DNA of 64,000 nucleotides from Paenibacillus ottowii (GCF_006874425.1 NZ_VIJZ01000004.1:434001-498000); one strand, 5' to 3'; positions 18,211-27,730 are shown, counted from the first letter of the stretch. A program made the numbers and translations. The notes: a model not told the origin generated them from the sequence alone.

Positions 18211-18235
18211 AGGAATTTTTTGCTGACCCTCGAAT
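18211..18235 (+). promoter_or_regulatory. Sigma-H-type promoter of spoVS
   Basis: AGGAATT (18211-18217) and CGAAT (18231-18235), 13 bp apart, resemble the sigma-H pattern AGGAxxT...HGAAT. spoVS is a sigma-H gene in B. subtilis. Confidence 0.6.
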
Positions 18236-18287
18236 AACATCTAATAGTGGAATCAAACCATCATCATTCCCAGGGGAGGTACTTACT

Positions 18288-18548
18288 ATGGATGTATTAA
18301 AAGTATCAGCAAAATCCAATCCCAATTCAGTTGCAGGCGCACTCGCAGGGGTACTGCGTGAACGTGGAAATGCAGAATTGCAGGCGATTGGAGCGGGTGC
18401 ACTAAACCAAGCCATTAAAGCGGTAGCCATTGCCCGGGGATTTGTCGCACCAAGCGGAGTGGATTTGATTTGTATTCCTGCTTTTACAGACATTGTTATT
18501 GATGGAGAAGACCGGACTGCGATCAAGTTGATTGTAGAGCCAAGATAA
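18288..18548 (+). CDS. spoVS: Stage V sporulation protein S
   Basis: An 86-residue SpoVS, an Alba-like protein needed for late sporulation and affecting septation. The sequence begins MDVLKVSAKSNPNSVAGALAG and is nearly invariant across Bacillales. GGGGAGG precedes the ATG. It has its own promoter and terminator. Confidence 0.97.
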   Translation: MDVLKVSAKSNPNSVAGALAGVLRERGNAELQAIGAGALNQAIKAVAIARGFVAPSGVDLICIPAFTDIVIDGEDRTAIKLIVEPR

Positions 18549-18566
18549 TAAATGGAAGTTGCCTGA

Positions 18567-18597
18567 GCCTGTTTACGTTTTGTAAACGGGCTTTTTT
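18567..18597 (+). terminator. Terminator after spoVS
   Basis: GCCTGTTTAC pairs with GTAAACGGGC, then TTTTTT. Confidence 0.9.
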
Positions 18598-18666
18598 GCT
18601 TTGTGATTTAGTTGTTATGGTTTTCAAAATAAATTTATGGACTTTAATCTAATGGGGGTAGGGTGC

Positions 18667-19734
18667 ATGAATGATAAGTATGAAGCGAATTGGCCAGTAG
18701 TAGACTTACACTGTGATGTGTTATGTAAAATGCAGCTTGATTCGCAGGTGGATTTTAGTCATTCATCGCTTGATGTCACAAAAGAGCGTTTGCTAGAAGG
18801 CAATATAAGGTTGCAAACGTTCGCTATATATATTTCGCAGGTATTGGGCACGCCAAAATTTGAGCATGTCGTTCGTCAAATTGAGCTGTTCAGACAGCAT
18901 GTAACTTCTACCTCTGGCGGATTAAAACCTTTGCTGTGGAGAGAAGACTTGGCAGCATTTAAAAATACGTCCGCTGTACGTCAAGTAGAGCAAGCACAGC
19001 AGACAGGAGTAGAGAAGCAGACGGGAAAGATAACGAACGGACTTGGAAGTGGGACGAATCATATAGGATCACCTTGGGCGTTGCTCTCGCTTGAAGGGGT
19101 AGATGCACTGGAAGGAAATCCATTTTATGCGGATGTGTGCTATGCCATGGGTATACGTTTGATCGGGCTGACATGGAATTATGCAAATTGGGCTGCTGAC
19201 GGCATCATGGAGCTAAGAGGTGGCGGACTAACCCGCAAGGGACATGATCTGGTTAATCGCTGCAATAGTCTGGGACTACTGCTAGATGTATCACACTTGT
19301 CCGTACAAGGATTCTGGGAAGTGATGGAGGAGGCGGCCTTACCGCCCATCGCCTCGCACTCCAACGCCTTTGCGAAATGTGCTCATCCCCGTAACTTGCG
19401 AGACGAACAGATTCGGGCACTGATCGCCCGTAACGGACGAATTGGATTGACCTTTGTCACGATGTTTCTGAAGGAGCAGGGTACAGTGTATGCTGAGGAC
19501 CTGCTACCGCACATTGAGCACATCTGTTCATTAGGTGGCGAGAGACATTTGATGTTTGGCTCTGATTTTGACGGTATCGAGACCCATGTACGGGGATTGG
19601 AGCACTCGGGGAAATATCCGGTTTTTGCAGAACTATTGTTGAAATATTATCCTGAGGAACTGGTTAAAGGATGGCTGGGAGAACATGCGCTGGACTATTT
19701 GCGAACGAATCTGCCGTCTAAAATATCTTCTTAA
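18667..19734 (+). CDS. Membrane dipeptidase-like M19 peptidase
   Basis: A 355-residue peptidase of family M19 (renal dipeptidase type), a two-zinc hydrolase of dipeptides. Visible ligand motifs are DLHCDVL near the N-terminus, the LEGVDALEG glutamate, DVSHLS, ASHSNA and FGSDFDGIE. I prefer ATG 18667, which follows GGGGGTAGGGTGC; starts at 18637 or 18652 are possible. There is no signal peptide, so it is probably cytoplasmic. Confidence 0.88.
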   Translation: MNDKYEANWPVVDLHCDVLCKMQLDSQVDFSHSSLDVTKERLLEGNIRLQTFAIYISQVLGTPKFEHVVRQIELFRQHVTSTSGGLKPLLWREDLAAFKNTSAVRQVEQAQQTGVEKQTGKITNGLGSGTNHIGSPWALLSLEGVDALEGNPFYADVCYAMGIRLIGLTWNYANWAADGIMELRGGGLTRKGHDLVNRCNSLGLLLDVSHLSVQGFWEVMEEAALPPIASHSNAFAKCAHPRNLRDEQIRALIARNGRIGLTFVTMFLKEQGTVYAEDLLPHIEHICSLGGERHLMFGSDFDGIETHVRGLEHSGKYPVFAELLLKYYPEELVKGWLGEHALDYLRTNLPSKISS

Positions 19735-19772
19735 TTAGCTGATATAGCAGTTGTTTTCGCCTGTACAATTCC

Positions 19773-19802
19773 TTGACAAAGCGAGAACGGTTACGAAATA
19801 AT
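19773..19802 (+). promoter_or_regulatory. Probable promoter of the LtrA-family gene
   Basis: TTGACA (19773-19778), 18-bp spacer, AATAAT (19797-19802). Confidence 0.5.
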
Positions 19803-19920
19803 TGGAGCATCCGCGGACTGCATGGTGCTAAATAACGCTTGCCGAAATTTTACATAGGTAGAAGCGAACCTAACAGTCACCATGCTGTACCGCCATACTA
19901 GAGGGGAGCTCCGTTACATC

Positions 19921-21006
19921 ATGTTGATAAAAAAGGTTACCTGGCTTGAACTTTTCTATGATTTATTGTTTGTAGCAGCTGTCTCCAAGGCGACCCATGT
20001 GTTGGTTCATGCAGAGCATGGCAGTATTGATTGGCATAATTTAGGGAAGTTTATTTTGATTTTTATTCCAATCTGGTGGGCATGGGTGGGGCAAACTGTC
20101 TATAACAATCGTTTTGGTCAAGACAGTATAAAGCATCGAATTTTTATGATTTTGCAATTATTTTTTGTGTTAATCATGACTGCCAGCCTTAATGTAGATT
20201 TTGATGCGTATTATGTATCTTTTTTTGTTGGCTATATTGGCTTAAGAGGTTTGACTGTCGTTCAATATTTGCTTTCGGTCTCCAAAGAAAAAGCTCATAA
20301 ACAGGAAACTGCTCGTTTTTTTGGAACTTATCTTTGGGTCGGGATAGTCATCTCTAGCTGCTCCCTTTTCTTCGACTCGTGGGTTCGATATTTGATTTTA
20401 TATACCGGAATTGCTGTTGATATCCTCGTTCCTTTGATCGGTCGTAAAAAGCTGGTGATCACACCTATCCATACAGAGCATCTTTTGGAGCGGTTTGCAC
20501 AGTTTACCTTAATCCTGCTTGGAGAATCAGTGATAAGTATACTTTCTGTTTTACAAACCGATCATTTCACAGTTTCCTCCATTATATTTGCTGCTTTGAC
20601 ATTTGTACTGGTCATCGCAATCTGGTGGCAATATTTTGAGAATATAGAGAAGCGCGTAGACAAATCAAAACAAACAGCAGGTCAGACTATTATTTATGGT
20701 CATTTGTTTATTTATCTTTCTCTTAGCATGCTTGCGGCTTCCATACAGCTCTTATTTTTGGGGCAAGTTTCCTATACTTTTGTACTTTGCTTTACTTTTG
20801 CTTCTGTTTTTATTTATTTTATGTCAGTTTTATTGGTATTCCATCGGTACAGATTAAGTCATCTTAGACCTCGTCTCAGAGTCATTTTTTTCTTAACTGG
20901 AATCCTCGGTGCCCTGTTTATTCTGAATATATTTATTATTGCTCCTCATCTCATCGTTGCTGAGATCATGCTTTTTTTTCTTCTGTTTGCAAAAATAACG
21001 GTTTGA
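19921..21006 (+). CDS. Low-temperature-requirement A (LtrA) family membrane protein
   Basis: A 361-residue polytopic membrane protein of the LtrA family, identified by VTWLELFYDLLFVAAVSKATH at the start and the RFAQFTLILLGESV segment. About ten hydrophobic helices. LtrA was named from a Listeria mutant unable to grow in the cold; its biochemical role is unknown. The start could be ATG 19921 or ATG 19882; I choose the former because the conserved region starts immediately after. It is visibly richer in A/T than its neighbours and stands alone, which would fit acquisition. Confidence 0.85.
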   Translation: MLIKKVTWLELFYDLLFVAAVSKATHVLVHAEHGSIDWHNLGKFILIFIPIWWAWVGQTVYNNRFGQDSIKHRIFMILQLFFVLIMTASLNVDFDAYYVSFFVGYIGLRGLTVVQYLLSVSKEKAHKQETARFFGTYLWVGIVISSCSLFFDSWVRYLILYTGIAVDILVPLIGRKKLVITPIHTEHLLERFAQFTLILLGESVISILSVLQTDHFTVSSIIFAALTFVLVIAIWWQYFENIEKRVDKSKQTAGQTIIYGHLFIYLSLSMLAASIQLLFLGQVSYTFVLCFTFASVFIYFMSVLLVFHRYRLSHLRPRLRVIFFLTGILGALFILNIFIIAPHLIVAEIMLFFLLFAKITV

Positions 21007-21148
21007 TCAAGTTTTATAGGGACAATATGTACGCAGGTTAGGGCGAAAAAGGGAACTTTATGCGCTATCCTTTTCTTTCTTGTCGAAATAGGAGTATAAT
21101 AGCATAGATGTGTAAAGTATTGTATAGAGAAAAAGGAGTGACCACACG

Positions 21149-21721
21149 ATGACTAAAATCGTACCTGTCGGCGTTTCCGCCCGTCATATTCACCTGACTC
21201 AAGAGCATATTGAAATTTTGTTCGGAGCAGGCTATCAATTGACTGAATTTAAACCTTTGTCCCAACCAGGACAATTTGCCGCAAATGAAACGGTAGCTGT
21301 AATTGGTCCTAAAGGCCAATTTGATAAGGTTCGTATTTTGGGACCTGCTCGCCCCGCTTCCCAACTGGAAATCTCTCGCACAGATTCCTTTGCTATTGGT
21401 GTAAAGGCACCTGTACGCGAATCCGGTAACATTGATGGTACACCAGGAATTACAGTAAAAGGACCAGCTGGAGAAGTGGAACTGCAAGAAGGCGTTATTG
21501 TAGCAGCCCGCCATATTCATTTCCATACATCCGATGCAGCTAAATGGGACATTAAGGATAAGCAGCTGCTGAAAGTACGTGTTGGCGGCGAACGTGGTCT
21601 TGTATTTGAAAATGTTATTGCACGTGTGTCCGATTCTTTTGCATTGGATATGCATATTGACACGGATGAAGCAAACGGAGCTGGTGTGAAAAACGGTGAC
21701 AACGCTGAAATCGTTGACTAA
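21149..21721 (+). CDS. pduL: Phosphate propanoyltransferase PduL-like
   Basis: A 190-residue PduL-type phosphotransacylase, converting acyl-CoA and phosphate to acyl phosphate and CoA. Two beta-barrel halves each carry a zinc-binding HIH: SARHIHLTQ near residue 10 and AARHIHFH near 118. No microcompartment genes are near and there is no obvious N-terminal encapsulation peptide, so it probably works in the cytosol in acetate or propionate metabolism. AAAAGGAGTG precedes the ATG; a TATAAT is at 21095 and TGTCGAA, a Spo0A-box-like core, at 21081. Confidence 0.9.
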   Translation: MTKIVPVGVSARHIHLTQEHIEILFGAGYQLTEFKPLSQPGQFAANETVAVIGPKGQFDKVRILGPARPASQLEISRTDSFAIGVKAPVRESGNIDGTPGITVKGPAGEVELQEGVIVAARHIHFHTSDAAKWDIKDKQLLKVRVGGERGLVFENVIARVSDSFALDMHIDTDEANGAGVKNGDNAEIVD

Positions 21722-21746
21722 TATACGTATTTGATCTGGAATATGT

Positions 21747-21785
21747 AAAAGTCCGACTCTTGCAAAAAGAGTCGGACTATTTTTA
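21747..21785 (+). terminator. Terminator after pduL
   Basis: AAAAGTCCGACTCTT pairs with AAGAGTCGGACT, then a T-rich run. Confidence 0.9.
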
Positions 21786-22017
21786 TATGCAGTAGAATAA
21801 ACAAATATTTACCTATATACATAAAAACCTCAGCATCACATGGCATCCGATTGGTATCCGGGGATGATCTATGGCTATGACCTATAAATCATGCTATAAT
21901 TTAGTGTAATGCCTTTTTCAAAGGTTTTTAGGGCTTAAATAAAATAAGCAATGTCTACAGATACAGTAAAAGCATAAATGAGCTCGTGAAATAGATGGTG
22001 TAAGGAGTGACCAAGGA

Positions 22018-23571
22018 ATGGCTAAGGAGACAAAAGACTACTCCAAATATTTTGATTTCTCGGATGCGAAGATTATTTCTGAAGATGAGCATAGCAAAAA
22101 GATTCGTATTCGCGGACGCGAAATCAACATAATGGCGGAGCCGAACCATAGAAAAGAGAAGCAGCGCGGTAAAGAGGACGTGCAGGTATTATATGATAAC
22201 GCAGTTCCAGATGAGCTAAAGCATATCGGTGAGGGTAAGCATTATATCGTATATACATTCGGTTGTCAGATGAATGAGCATGATTCCGAAACAATCAAGG
22301 GCTTGCTGGAGCAAATGGGCTACCAGGCAACCGAGGATCGGAAGCAAGCAGATATCATTTTACTGAACACTTGCGCTATCCGTGAAAATGCAGAAGATAA
22401 AGTGTTTGGGGAGCTGGGTCACCTCAAGCATCTCAAAACAGAAAAGCCGGGACTGTTGCTCGGTGTGTGTGGCTGTATGTCGCAGGAAGAGAACGTCGTG
22501 AACCGGATTATGCAAAAGCACGGTTTTGTCGATATGATTTTTGGAACCCATAATATTCACCGTTTGCCTCAACTCGTCAAGGAAGCCCTCTTTAGCAAAG
22601 AAATGGTGGTCGAAGTGTGGTCCAAGGAAGGCGACATTATTGAAAACCTGCCGAAGAAGCGCGAGGGTATGCGGGCTTGGGTAAACATCATGTACGGCTG
22701 TGATAAGTTTTGCACCTATTGCATCGTTCCCTTCACACGTGGTAAGGAAAGAAGCCGTCGACCAGAGGATGTTATTGCTGAGGTACGGGATTTGGCCCGT
22801 CAAGGATTTAAAGAGATCACCCTGTTGGGCCAGAATGTCAATGCCTATGGCAAGGACTTGAAGGATATGAATTACAGATTCGGGGATCTGATGGATGATA
22901 TGCGCAAAATCAATATTCCACGTGTGCGTTTTACGACCTCACATCCGCGTGATTTTGACGACCATTTGGTTGAAGTGCTGGGTAAGGGTGGCAATCTGGT
23001 GGAGCATATTCATCTGCCTGTACAATCCGGTAATACGGATATATTGAAGAAAATGAACCGAAAATATACTCGTGAGCGTGTTTTGGAACTGGCAGCGAAG
23101 ATAAAAGCAGCTGTTCCGCATGTCTCTCTCACAACAGATATTATCGTAGGTTTCCCGGGTGAAACAGACGAGCAATTTGAAGATACTCTATCTTTGGTGC
23201 GTGAAGTGGGCTATGATTTTGCCTACACATTTATTTATTCACCACGTGAAGGTACGCCAGCGGCTTCGATGGAAGATAATGTGCCTATGTCGGTTAAAAA
23301 AGAGCGTCTCCGGCGTCTGAACATTGCTGTGAATCAAAACAGCCTGCGCTTTAACAGTCGATTGCGTGGCGAAGTGGTGGAAGTACTGGTGGAAGGCGAG
23401 AGCAAAAATGACAGCAAAGTGCTTGCTGGTCGGACTCGTTCCAATAAGCTGGTTCATTTTGAAGGATCTAAGGACCTGATCGGTTCCTTTGTCCAAGTGA
23501 AAATTACAGAGCCTATGACTTTCTACATTAAAGGTGACTTGGTTCAAACGCCAGTAGCGGTTAACGAATAA
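22018..23571 (+). CDS. miaB: tRNA-2-methylthio-N6-isopentenyladenosine synthase MiaB
   Basis: A 517-residue radical-SAM methylthiotransferase that modifies A37 of tRNAs reading UNN codons. Its domains are an N-terminal UPF0004 domain (about 75-190, [13 protein letters not shown], plus [10 protein letters not shown] and GVCGCMSQ cysteines), a radical-SAM core with [13 protein letters not shown] (the CxxxCxxC cluster) and a C-terminal TRAM domain. The first 70 residues are a charged extension also present in Bacillus. TAAGGAG precedes ATG 22018; an extended -10 TGCTATAAT is at 21892-21900. Confidence 0.96.
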   Translation: MAKETKDYSKYFDFSDAKIISEDEHSKKIRIRGREINIMAEPNHRKEKQRGKEDVQVLYDNAVPDELKHIGEGKHYIVYTFGCQMNEHDSETIKGLLEQMGYQATEDRKQADIILLNTCAIRENAEDKVFGELGHLKHLKTEKPGLLLGVCGCMSQEENVVNRIMQKHGFVDMIFGTHNIHRLPQLVKEALFSKEMVVEVWSKEGDIIENLPKKREGMRAWVNIMYGCDKFCTYCIVPFTRGKERSRRPEDVIAEVRDLARQGFKEITLLGQNVNAYGKDLKDMNYRFGDLMDDMRKINIPRVRFTTSHPRDFDDHLVEVLGKGGNLVEHIHLPVQSGNTDILKKMNRKYTRERVLELAAKIKAAVPHVSLTTDIIVGFPGETDEQFEDTLSLVREVGYDFAYTFIYSPREGTPAASMEDNVPMSVKKERLRRLNIAVNQNSLRFNSRLRGEVVEVLVEGESKNDSKVLAGRTRSNKLVHFEGSKDLIGSFVQVKITEPMTFYIKGDLVQTPVAVNE

Positions 23572-23659
23572 GAAGAATAATCTAACGAGCGTGTCTGCAT
23601 GCGGTTTGAATAAAGGGCTGCGTGCAAGACTATTTAAGCGAGATAAGGAGCGATGGACA

Positions 23660-24112
23660 ATGTCAGAGGAGCGGTTGCAACATACAGAACTTCAAACGGC
23701 GGCGCGCCAGCATGATCATTTGGTCAATCGCGATATGATATTGGCAAAGGCCAAAGAGTTGGCGGGAATTCTGGGCAGCAGTGAGGAAGTGCAGGTATTC
23801 CGAAAAGCAGAAGAAAAGATTCAGGATCATGAGCGCATCCAGCAGCTGATTGCAACCATGAAGAAGAAGCAAAAGGAAATTGTAGCATTTGAATCTCTAA
23901 AGAATCAAAAAATGATTGCCAAAATAGAGGCTGAACTTCAAGAGCTACAGGAAGAGCTTGACGGTATTCCAATTGTAACGGAGTTTCAGCAGAGTCAGGT
24001 AGAAATTAATGAGCTGCTGCAAATGGTGATCACGGCCATCCGTGATACGGTTGCTGAAAAGGTGAACGTAGAAGAGGGCAAGACTACTTCCTCCTCGAAT
24101 TGCAGTGACTAG
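23660..24112 (+). CDS. ricA: RicA/YmcA-family regulator
   Basis: A 150-residue helical protein of the YlbF/YmcA family, directly downstream of miaB as ymcA is in B. subtilis. RicA, RicF and RicT form a complex that promotes RNase Y processing and biofilm/sporulation decisions; rny is also in this window. I count only one cysteine (near the C-terminus, SSSNCSD), whereas the B. subtilis Ric complex carries Fe-S clusters on cysteines. The start is ATG 23660 after AAGGAG; an earlier in-frame start would be unconserved. Confidence 0.85.
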   Translation: MSEERLQHTELQTAARQHDHLVNRDMILAKAKELAGILGSSEEVQVFRKAEEKIQDHERIQQLIATMKKKQKEIVAFESLKNQKMIAKIEAELQELQEELDGIPIVTEFQQSQVEINELLQMVITAIRDTVAEKVNVEEGKTTSSSNCSD

Positions 24113-24124
24113 AATAAGATTTAT

Positions 24125-24157
24125 GGTGTGGAGGCTTAGCTTCCACGCCTTTTTTTC
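24125..24157 (+). terminator. Terminator after ricA
   Basis: GGTGTGGAGGC pairs with GCTTCCACGCC (G-T pairs), then seven T. Confidence 0.85.
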
Positions 24158-24242
24158 GAAAGCAATTACTCATTGTAAATGTTCATGAGATACCAAGAGA
24201 ATTGCGACATCATAGATGGGATGAAAGCGAGGGAATGGTAAG

Positions 24243-24656
24243 TTGCGTAAGATGCTAGAGGGTGAAGAAAATACTTTTTGGGAGTACTTAGGATGTGAGC
24301 TGATTACAGCTGATGCTAACGAGGCACATATCGCTTTGGAGGCCAAACAACACCATACCAATGTGATGGGGATTGTACATGGGGGGGTGCTCACAACATT
24401 GATGGATCAGGCGATGGGGATGGTCAGTATGGCTTCACGAAATATGGATTCATGTGTAACAACGAATCTTAACGTTCATTTCTTGTCAGCCATGAGACAA
24501 GGACGGCTGGAGGTTAAGGCACGTATTGTTCATCAGGCAGGCCGCACCATAACCACTCAGGCAGAAGTGAGGGATAGTGAAGGTACACTCGGTTGTACAG
24601 CTACAGCAACCTTCCGAGTATTGCGTCAACAAGCAAGCGATTCAGGCATGGCCTGA
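24243..24656 (+). CDS. PaaI-type hotdog thioesterase
   Basis: A 137-residue single hotdog-domain protein of the PaaI/YigI thioesterase group. HTNVMGIVHGGVLTTLMDQAMG carries the HGG-x5-D active-site pattern. The substrate is not predictable; aryl- or acyl-CoA esters are typical. TTG 24243 follows GAGGG by nine bases; ATG 24252 is an alternative. The tail of the gene abuts the promoter of the NUDIX regulator. Confidence 0.85.
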   Translation: MRKMLEGEENTFWEYLGCELITADANEAHIALEAKQHHTNVMGIVHGGVLTTLMDQAMGMVSMASRNMDSCVTTNLNVHFLSAMRQGRLEVKARIVHQAGRTITTQAEVRDSEGTLGCTATATFRVLRQQASDSGMA

Positions 24657-24659
24657 CGC

Positions 24660-24687
24660 TTGACAAAAATTTTTATTATGTCATAAT
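24660..24687 (+). promoter_or_regulatory. Promoter of the NUDIX regulator gene
   Basis: TTGACA (24660-24665), 16-bp spacer, CATAAT (24682-24687). The expected transcript start is only about 15-30 bases before the candidate start codons, so the leader is very short. Confidence 0.6.
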
Positions 24688-24721
24688 GAATTTATCAAAA
24701 CGATATAATATGGTGATGCCA

Positions 24722-25510
24722 ATGGATAGCAATCGTATAAACGAAGAGGCGCAGAAGGCGTCGTACAACATTAAAAAATACCGTACCCCGGACGGTGCTC
24801 CGGCGGATATCGTAATGTTTACTTTAACGAAGCGTGAGCGCAAGACGGTAACCAAAACATTGCCGATTCGTGAGCTGAAAGTAATGCTCATCAAGCGCCG
24901 TAGTTGGCCGTTTGCGGGACGCTGGGCGTTGCCTGGAGGGTTTTGTCAAGAAGATGAATCCATATATGGAGCGGCCAAGCGGGAACTGTTAGAAGAAACC
25001 GGTGTAGACGGCGGGCATCTGGAGTATTTGGGCGTATATAGTGGACCAGGCCGTGATCCGCGCGGGTGGATCATATCGCATGCGTTTTTTGCGCTGGTAG
25101 AGGAATGGATGCTGGAGCAACGTCAGGCAGCTGATGATGCTTCGGAGGTCGGTTTATTTACGATCCGAGAAGCGTTGGAGGAATTGGAACTGGCGTTTGA
25201 TCACCGGGATATCATAGTTGATGCTTATCGCAAAATTCAGTTGCAGATGCTTCAGACAACGATAGCCAAGCAATTTTTACCGCCACATTTTACACTGGGT
25301 GAATTGTATCAGGTAATACAGAGCGTCGTACCGGATTTCGAAGAGCCGAATTTTATTCGCAAAATAACATCGACTCGTAGTAGACAGGGAATACTGGAAG
25401 AGGTTCGGGATGAGAATGGCAAACCGCTCAGTTCCAATCAGTATTCACAAAGACCAGCCCAGTTGTACCGCTTTAGTGATAGAGTACCGCGTTTATCTAT
25501 TTATACGTAA
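24722..25510 (+). CDS. NUDIX domain / winged-helix protein, NrtR-like
   Basis: A 262-residue protein. A NUDIX hydrolase domain (about 15-165) contains the complete box Gx5Ex7REUxEExGU at about 73-95 (GFCQEDE and RELLEETGV). A C-terminal winged-helix region (about 180-245, FTLGELYQVIQSVV) follows. This is the layout of NrtR, the ADP-ribose-sensing repressor of NAD genes, and nicotinamidase and nicotinate phosphoribosyltransferase genes come directly after. In many NrtR proteins the box is degenerate; here it looks catalytic. The start is uncertain: ATGs at 24710, 24716 and 24722, only the last with a weak GGTGAT upstream. Confidence 0.8.
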   Translation: MDSNRINEEAQKASYNIKKYRTPDGAPADIVMFTLTKRERKTVTKTLPIRELKVMLIKRRSWPFAGRWALPGGFCQEDESIYGAAKRELLEETGVDGGHLEYLGVYSGPGRDPRGWIISHAFFALVEEWMLEQRQAADDASEVGLFTIREALEELELAFDHRDIIVDAYRKIQLQMLQTTIAKQFLPPHFTLGELYQVIQSVVPDFEEPNFIRKITSTRSRQGILEEVRDENGKPLSSNQYSQRPAQLYRFSDRVPRLSIYT

Positions 25511-25516
25511 CTTTTA

Positions 25517-25546
25517 TTGGAATAGATTACGCATAGAGCGTACAAT
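25517..25546 (+). promoter_or_regulatory. Promoter and candidate operator of pncA-pncB
   Basis: TTGGAA (25517-25522), 18-bp spacer, TACAAT (25541-25546). Within it lies a perfect inverted repeat TACGC-ATAGA-GCGTA (25528-25542) that reaches into the -10, an ideal place for a repressor such as the upstream NrtR-like protein. Confidence 0.6.
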
Positions 25547-25577
25547 CTCACTTTGATGATAAGGAGCTGACTGTACG

Positions 25578-26144
25578 ATGAAGGCACTGATTGTTATTGA
25601 TTACACGAATGATTTTGTGGACGGTAGTCTGCCTGTGGGGCAACCTGCGATTGAGCTGGATGAACGGATCACAGCAATTACGCAGGCCTACGTGGATCAA
25701 GGGGACTTTGTTGTCATGGCTGTCGATTTACATGAGGAGAACGACCTTTACCACCCGGAGAGTAAGCTGTTTCCTCCACATAATATACGTGGAACCGATG
25801 GACGACAATTGTATGGTAAGCTTCATAGCCTATATGAGCAGCAAAGTGATCATATCTACTGGTTGGACAAAACACGGTACAGTGCTTTTGCTGGTACAGA
25901 CCTAGAACTCAGGCTGCGCGAGCGCGGGATCTTGGAAGTTCATCTGATTGGTGTGTGTACAGATATATGTGTGCTACATACGGCTGTAGATGCCTATAAC
26001 AAAGATTTTGCTATTACTGTCTACAAGGACGCTGTGGCAAGCTTTAATCAGGCGGGACATGATTGGGCTTTGGGTCATTTTGAGGGAAGTCTTGGAGCCA
26101 CGGTACAGTCGGCTGAAGATACGATTTTATGCCAGAAGAAGTAA
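25578..26144 (+). CDS. pncA: Nicotinamidase
   Basis: A 188-residue isochorismatase-fold nicotinamidase, converting nicotinamide to nicotinate. The catalytic triad is visible: D8 in VIDYTNDF, the lysine in DKTRYSAF (about residue 98) and the nucleophile C131 in GVCTDICV. Metal-binding DLHEEND is also present. AAGGAG precedes the ATG. The product feeds PncB encoded 118 bp downstream, so the pair is a two-step NAD salvage unit. Confidence 0.93.
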   Translation: MKALIVIDYTNDFVDGSLPVGQPAIELDERITAITQAYVDQGDFVVMAVDLHEENDLYHPESKLFPPHNIRGTDGRQLYGKLHSLYEQQSDHIYWLDKTRYSAFAGTDLELRLRERGILEVHLIGVCTDICVLHTAVDAYNKDFAITVYKDAVASFNQAGHDWALGHFEGSLGATVQSAEDTILCQKK

Positions 26145-26262
26145 AATAACTGAACGATTGTACACCAATGTCCGATAACAAATTAGAGCCGGATATTGCT
26201 GAATCTGGGCAGATGAACGGTACACCGTCACCAAGCCAGGGACAGTCAGAGAGGATGATACG

Positions 26263-27726
26263 ATGAAGTCAACGAGCCTCGCATTACATACAGATAAATA
26301 TCAGATTAATATGATGTACGCCCATTGGGTGAACGGAAGTCACCAACGAAAAGCTGTGTTCGAGGCGTATTTTCGTAAGCTCCCTTTTGGCAATGGATAT
26401 GCCGTGTTTGCTGGTCTGGAACGCATTGTGAATTACATTTCAAACTTGCGGTTTACAGAAGAGGACATTCGCTATCTGTCAGAGCAGGAGGAAAAGTACG
26501 ATCCGATGTTCATGGAGGCATTGCGCCAGTTTAAGTTTGGCGGAACGATCCATTCGATGAAAGAAGGAGCACTTGTTTTTCCGAATGAGCCTCTGGTTCG
26601 AGTTGAAGGAACAATTATGGAAACACAGCTTGTCGAGACGGCGTTGTTGAATTTTATGAACTACCAGACCCTTATTGCGACAAAAGCATCGCGGATCAAG
26701 CAGGTGGCTAGCGACGATACACTGCTCGAATTTGGCACACGGCGCGCACAGGAGGCAGATGCAGCGATTTGGGGAGCGCGTGCAGCTTATGTGGCAGGTT
26801 TCGATGCGACTTCTAATATGCTGGCAGGCGAACATTTCGGGATTCCGACAAAAGGGACACATGCCCATTCATGGGTGCAGACCTTTATGACGGAGCAAGA
26901 GGCGTTTGACGTGTATGCGAAGGTTTTGCCAGATCAGGTCACGCTGCTGGTAGATACCTTTGACACGCTGGAAAGCGGTGTTCCCCATGCGATTCGGACA
27001 GCAAAGATGCTGGAGAGTCAAGGCAAGCGCATGAACGCCATCCGTTTGGATAGCGGTGATTTGGCTTATCTATCTATTCAGGCACGGGAAATGCTGGATG
27101 CTGAAGGTTTGGATTACGTACAAATTGTAGCTTCCAACGATCTGGATGAAAATACGATCTTCAATCTTAAAGCCCAAGGGGCACGTATTGATGTATGGGG
27201 TGTAGGGACACAGCTGATTACAGCTTCAGATCAACCTTCACTGGGTGGAGTGTACAAGCTGGTAGAGCGGGAAGTAAACGGTGAAATGCTGCCGACGATT
27301 AAGATCTCCGGTAACCCGGAAAAAGTATCTACACCAGGCAAAAAGGATGTATACCGCATTGTGGATAAAAAGAAAGGGAGAGCTGTGGCTGATTATATTT
27401 CTTTCCCGGATGAAGAACGTCCGCGTAATGGTAAGCGCCTGAAGCTGTTTAACCCTTTACATCCATATATGAAGAAGTATGTTGAAAACTACGAAGCTGT
27501 ACCGATGCTTGAACCTATTTTTATAAATGGACAGAAGGTATACGAGCTTCCTGAGCTAGATGAAATTCGTGCCTATCATGCTTCACAGCTGAAACTGTTT
27601 TGGCCAGAATATTTGCGGAAACTGAACCCTGAAATTTATCGTGTAAATCTTAGCGAGAAGGTATGGGAGCTGAAGCAAAAGCTGATTGACAGCTACATGC
27701 AGCCCGAAGTTGAAGAAAAGGAATAA
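26263..27726 (+). CDS. pncB: Nicotinate phosphoribosyltransferase
   Basis: A 487-residue enzyme making nicotinate mononucleotide from nicotinate and PRPP. Characteristic segments are TDKYQINMMYAHW near the N-terminus, the FGTRRAQEADAA phosphate-binding region, GTHAHSWVQ with the phosphorylated-histidine equivalent, and RLDSGDLAYLS. AGAGAGGATG precedes the ATG. It is cotranscribed with pncA and closed by a strong terminator. Confidence 0.95.
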   Translation: MKSTSLALHTDKYQINMMYAHWVNGSHQRKAVFEAYFRKLPFGNGYAVFAGLERIVNYISNLRFTEEDIRYLSEQEEKYDPMFMEALRQFKFGGTIHSMKEGALVFPNEPLVRVEGTIMETQLVETALLNFMNYQTLIATKASRIKQVASDDTLLEFGTRRAQEADAAIWGARAAYVAGFDATSNMLAGEHFGIPTKGTHAHSWVQTFMTEQEAFDVYAKVLPDQVTLLVDTFDTLESGVPHAIRTAKMLESQGKRMNAIRLDSGDLAYLSIQAREMLDAEGLDYVQIVASNDLDENTIFNLKAQGARIDVWGVGTQLITASDQPSLGGVYKLVEREVNGEMLPTIKISGNPEKVSTPGKKDVYRIVDKKKGRAVADYISFPDEERPRNGKRLKLFNPLHPYMKKYVENYEAVPMLEPIFINGQKVYELPELDEIRAYHASQLKLFWPEYLRKLNPEIYRVNLSEKVWELKQKLIDSYMQPEVEEKE

Positions 27727-27730
27727 TGTA

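Noticed and set aside
19921..21006. Integrated mobile element around the A/T-rich LtrA gene
   Set aside because: No integrase, transposase or flanking direct repeats seen; composition alone is not enough.
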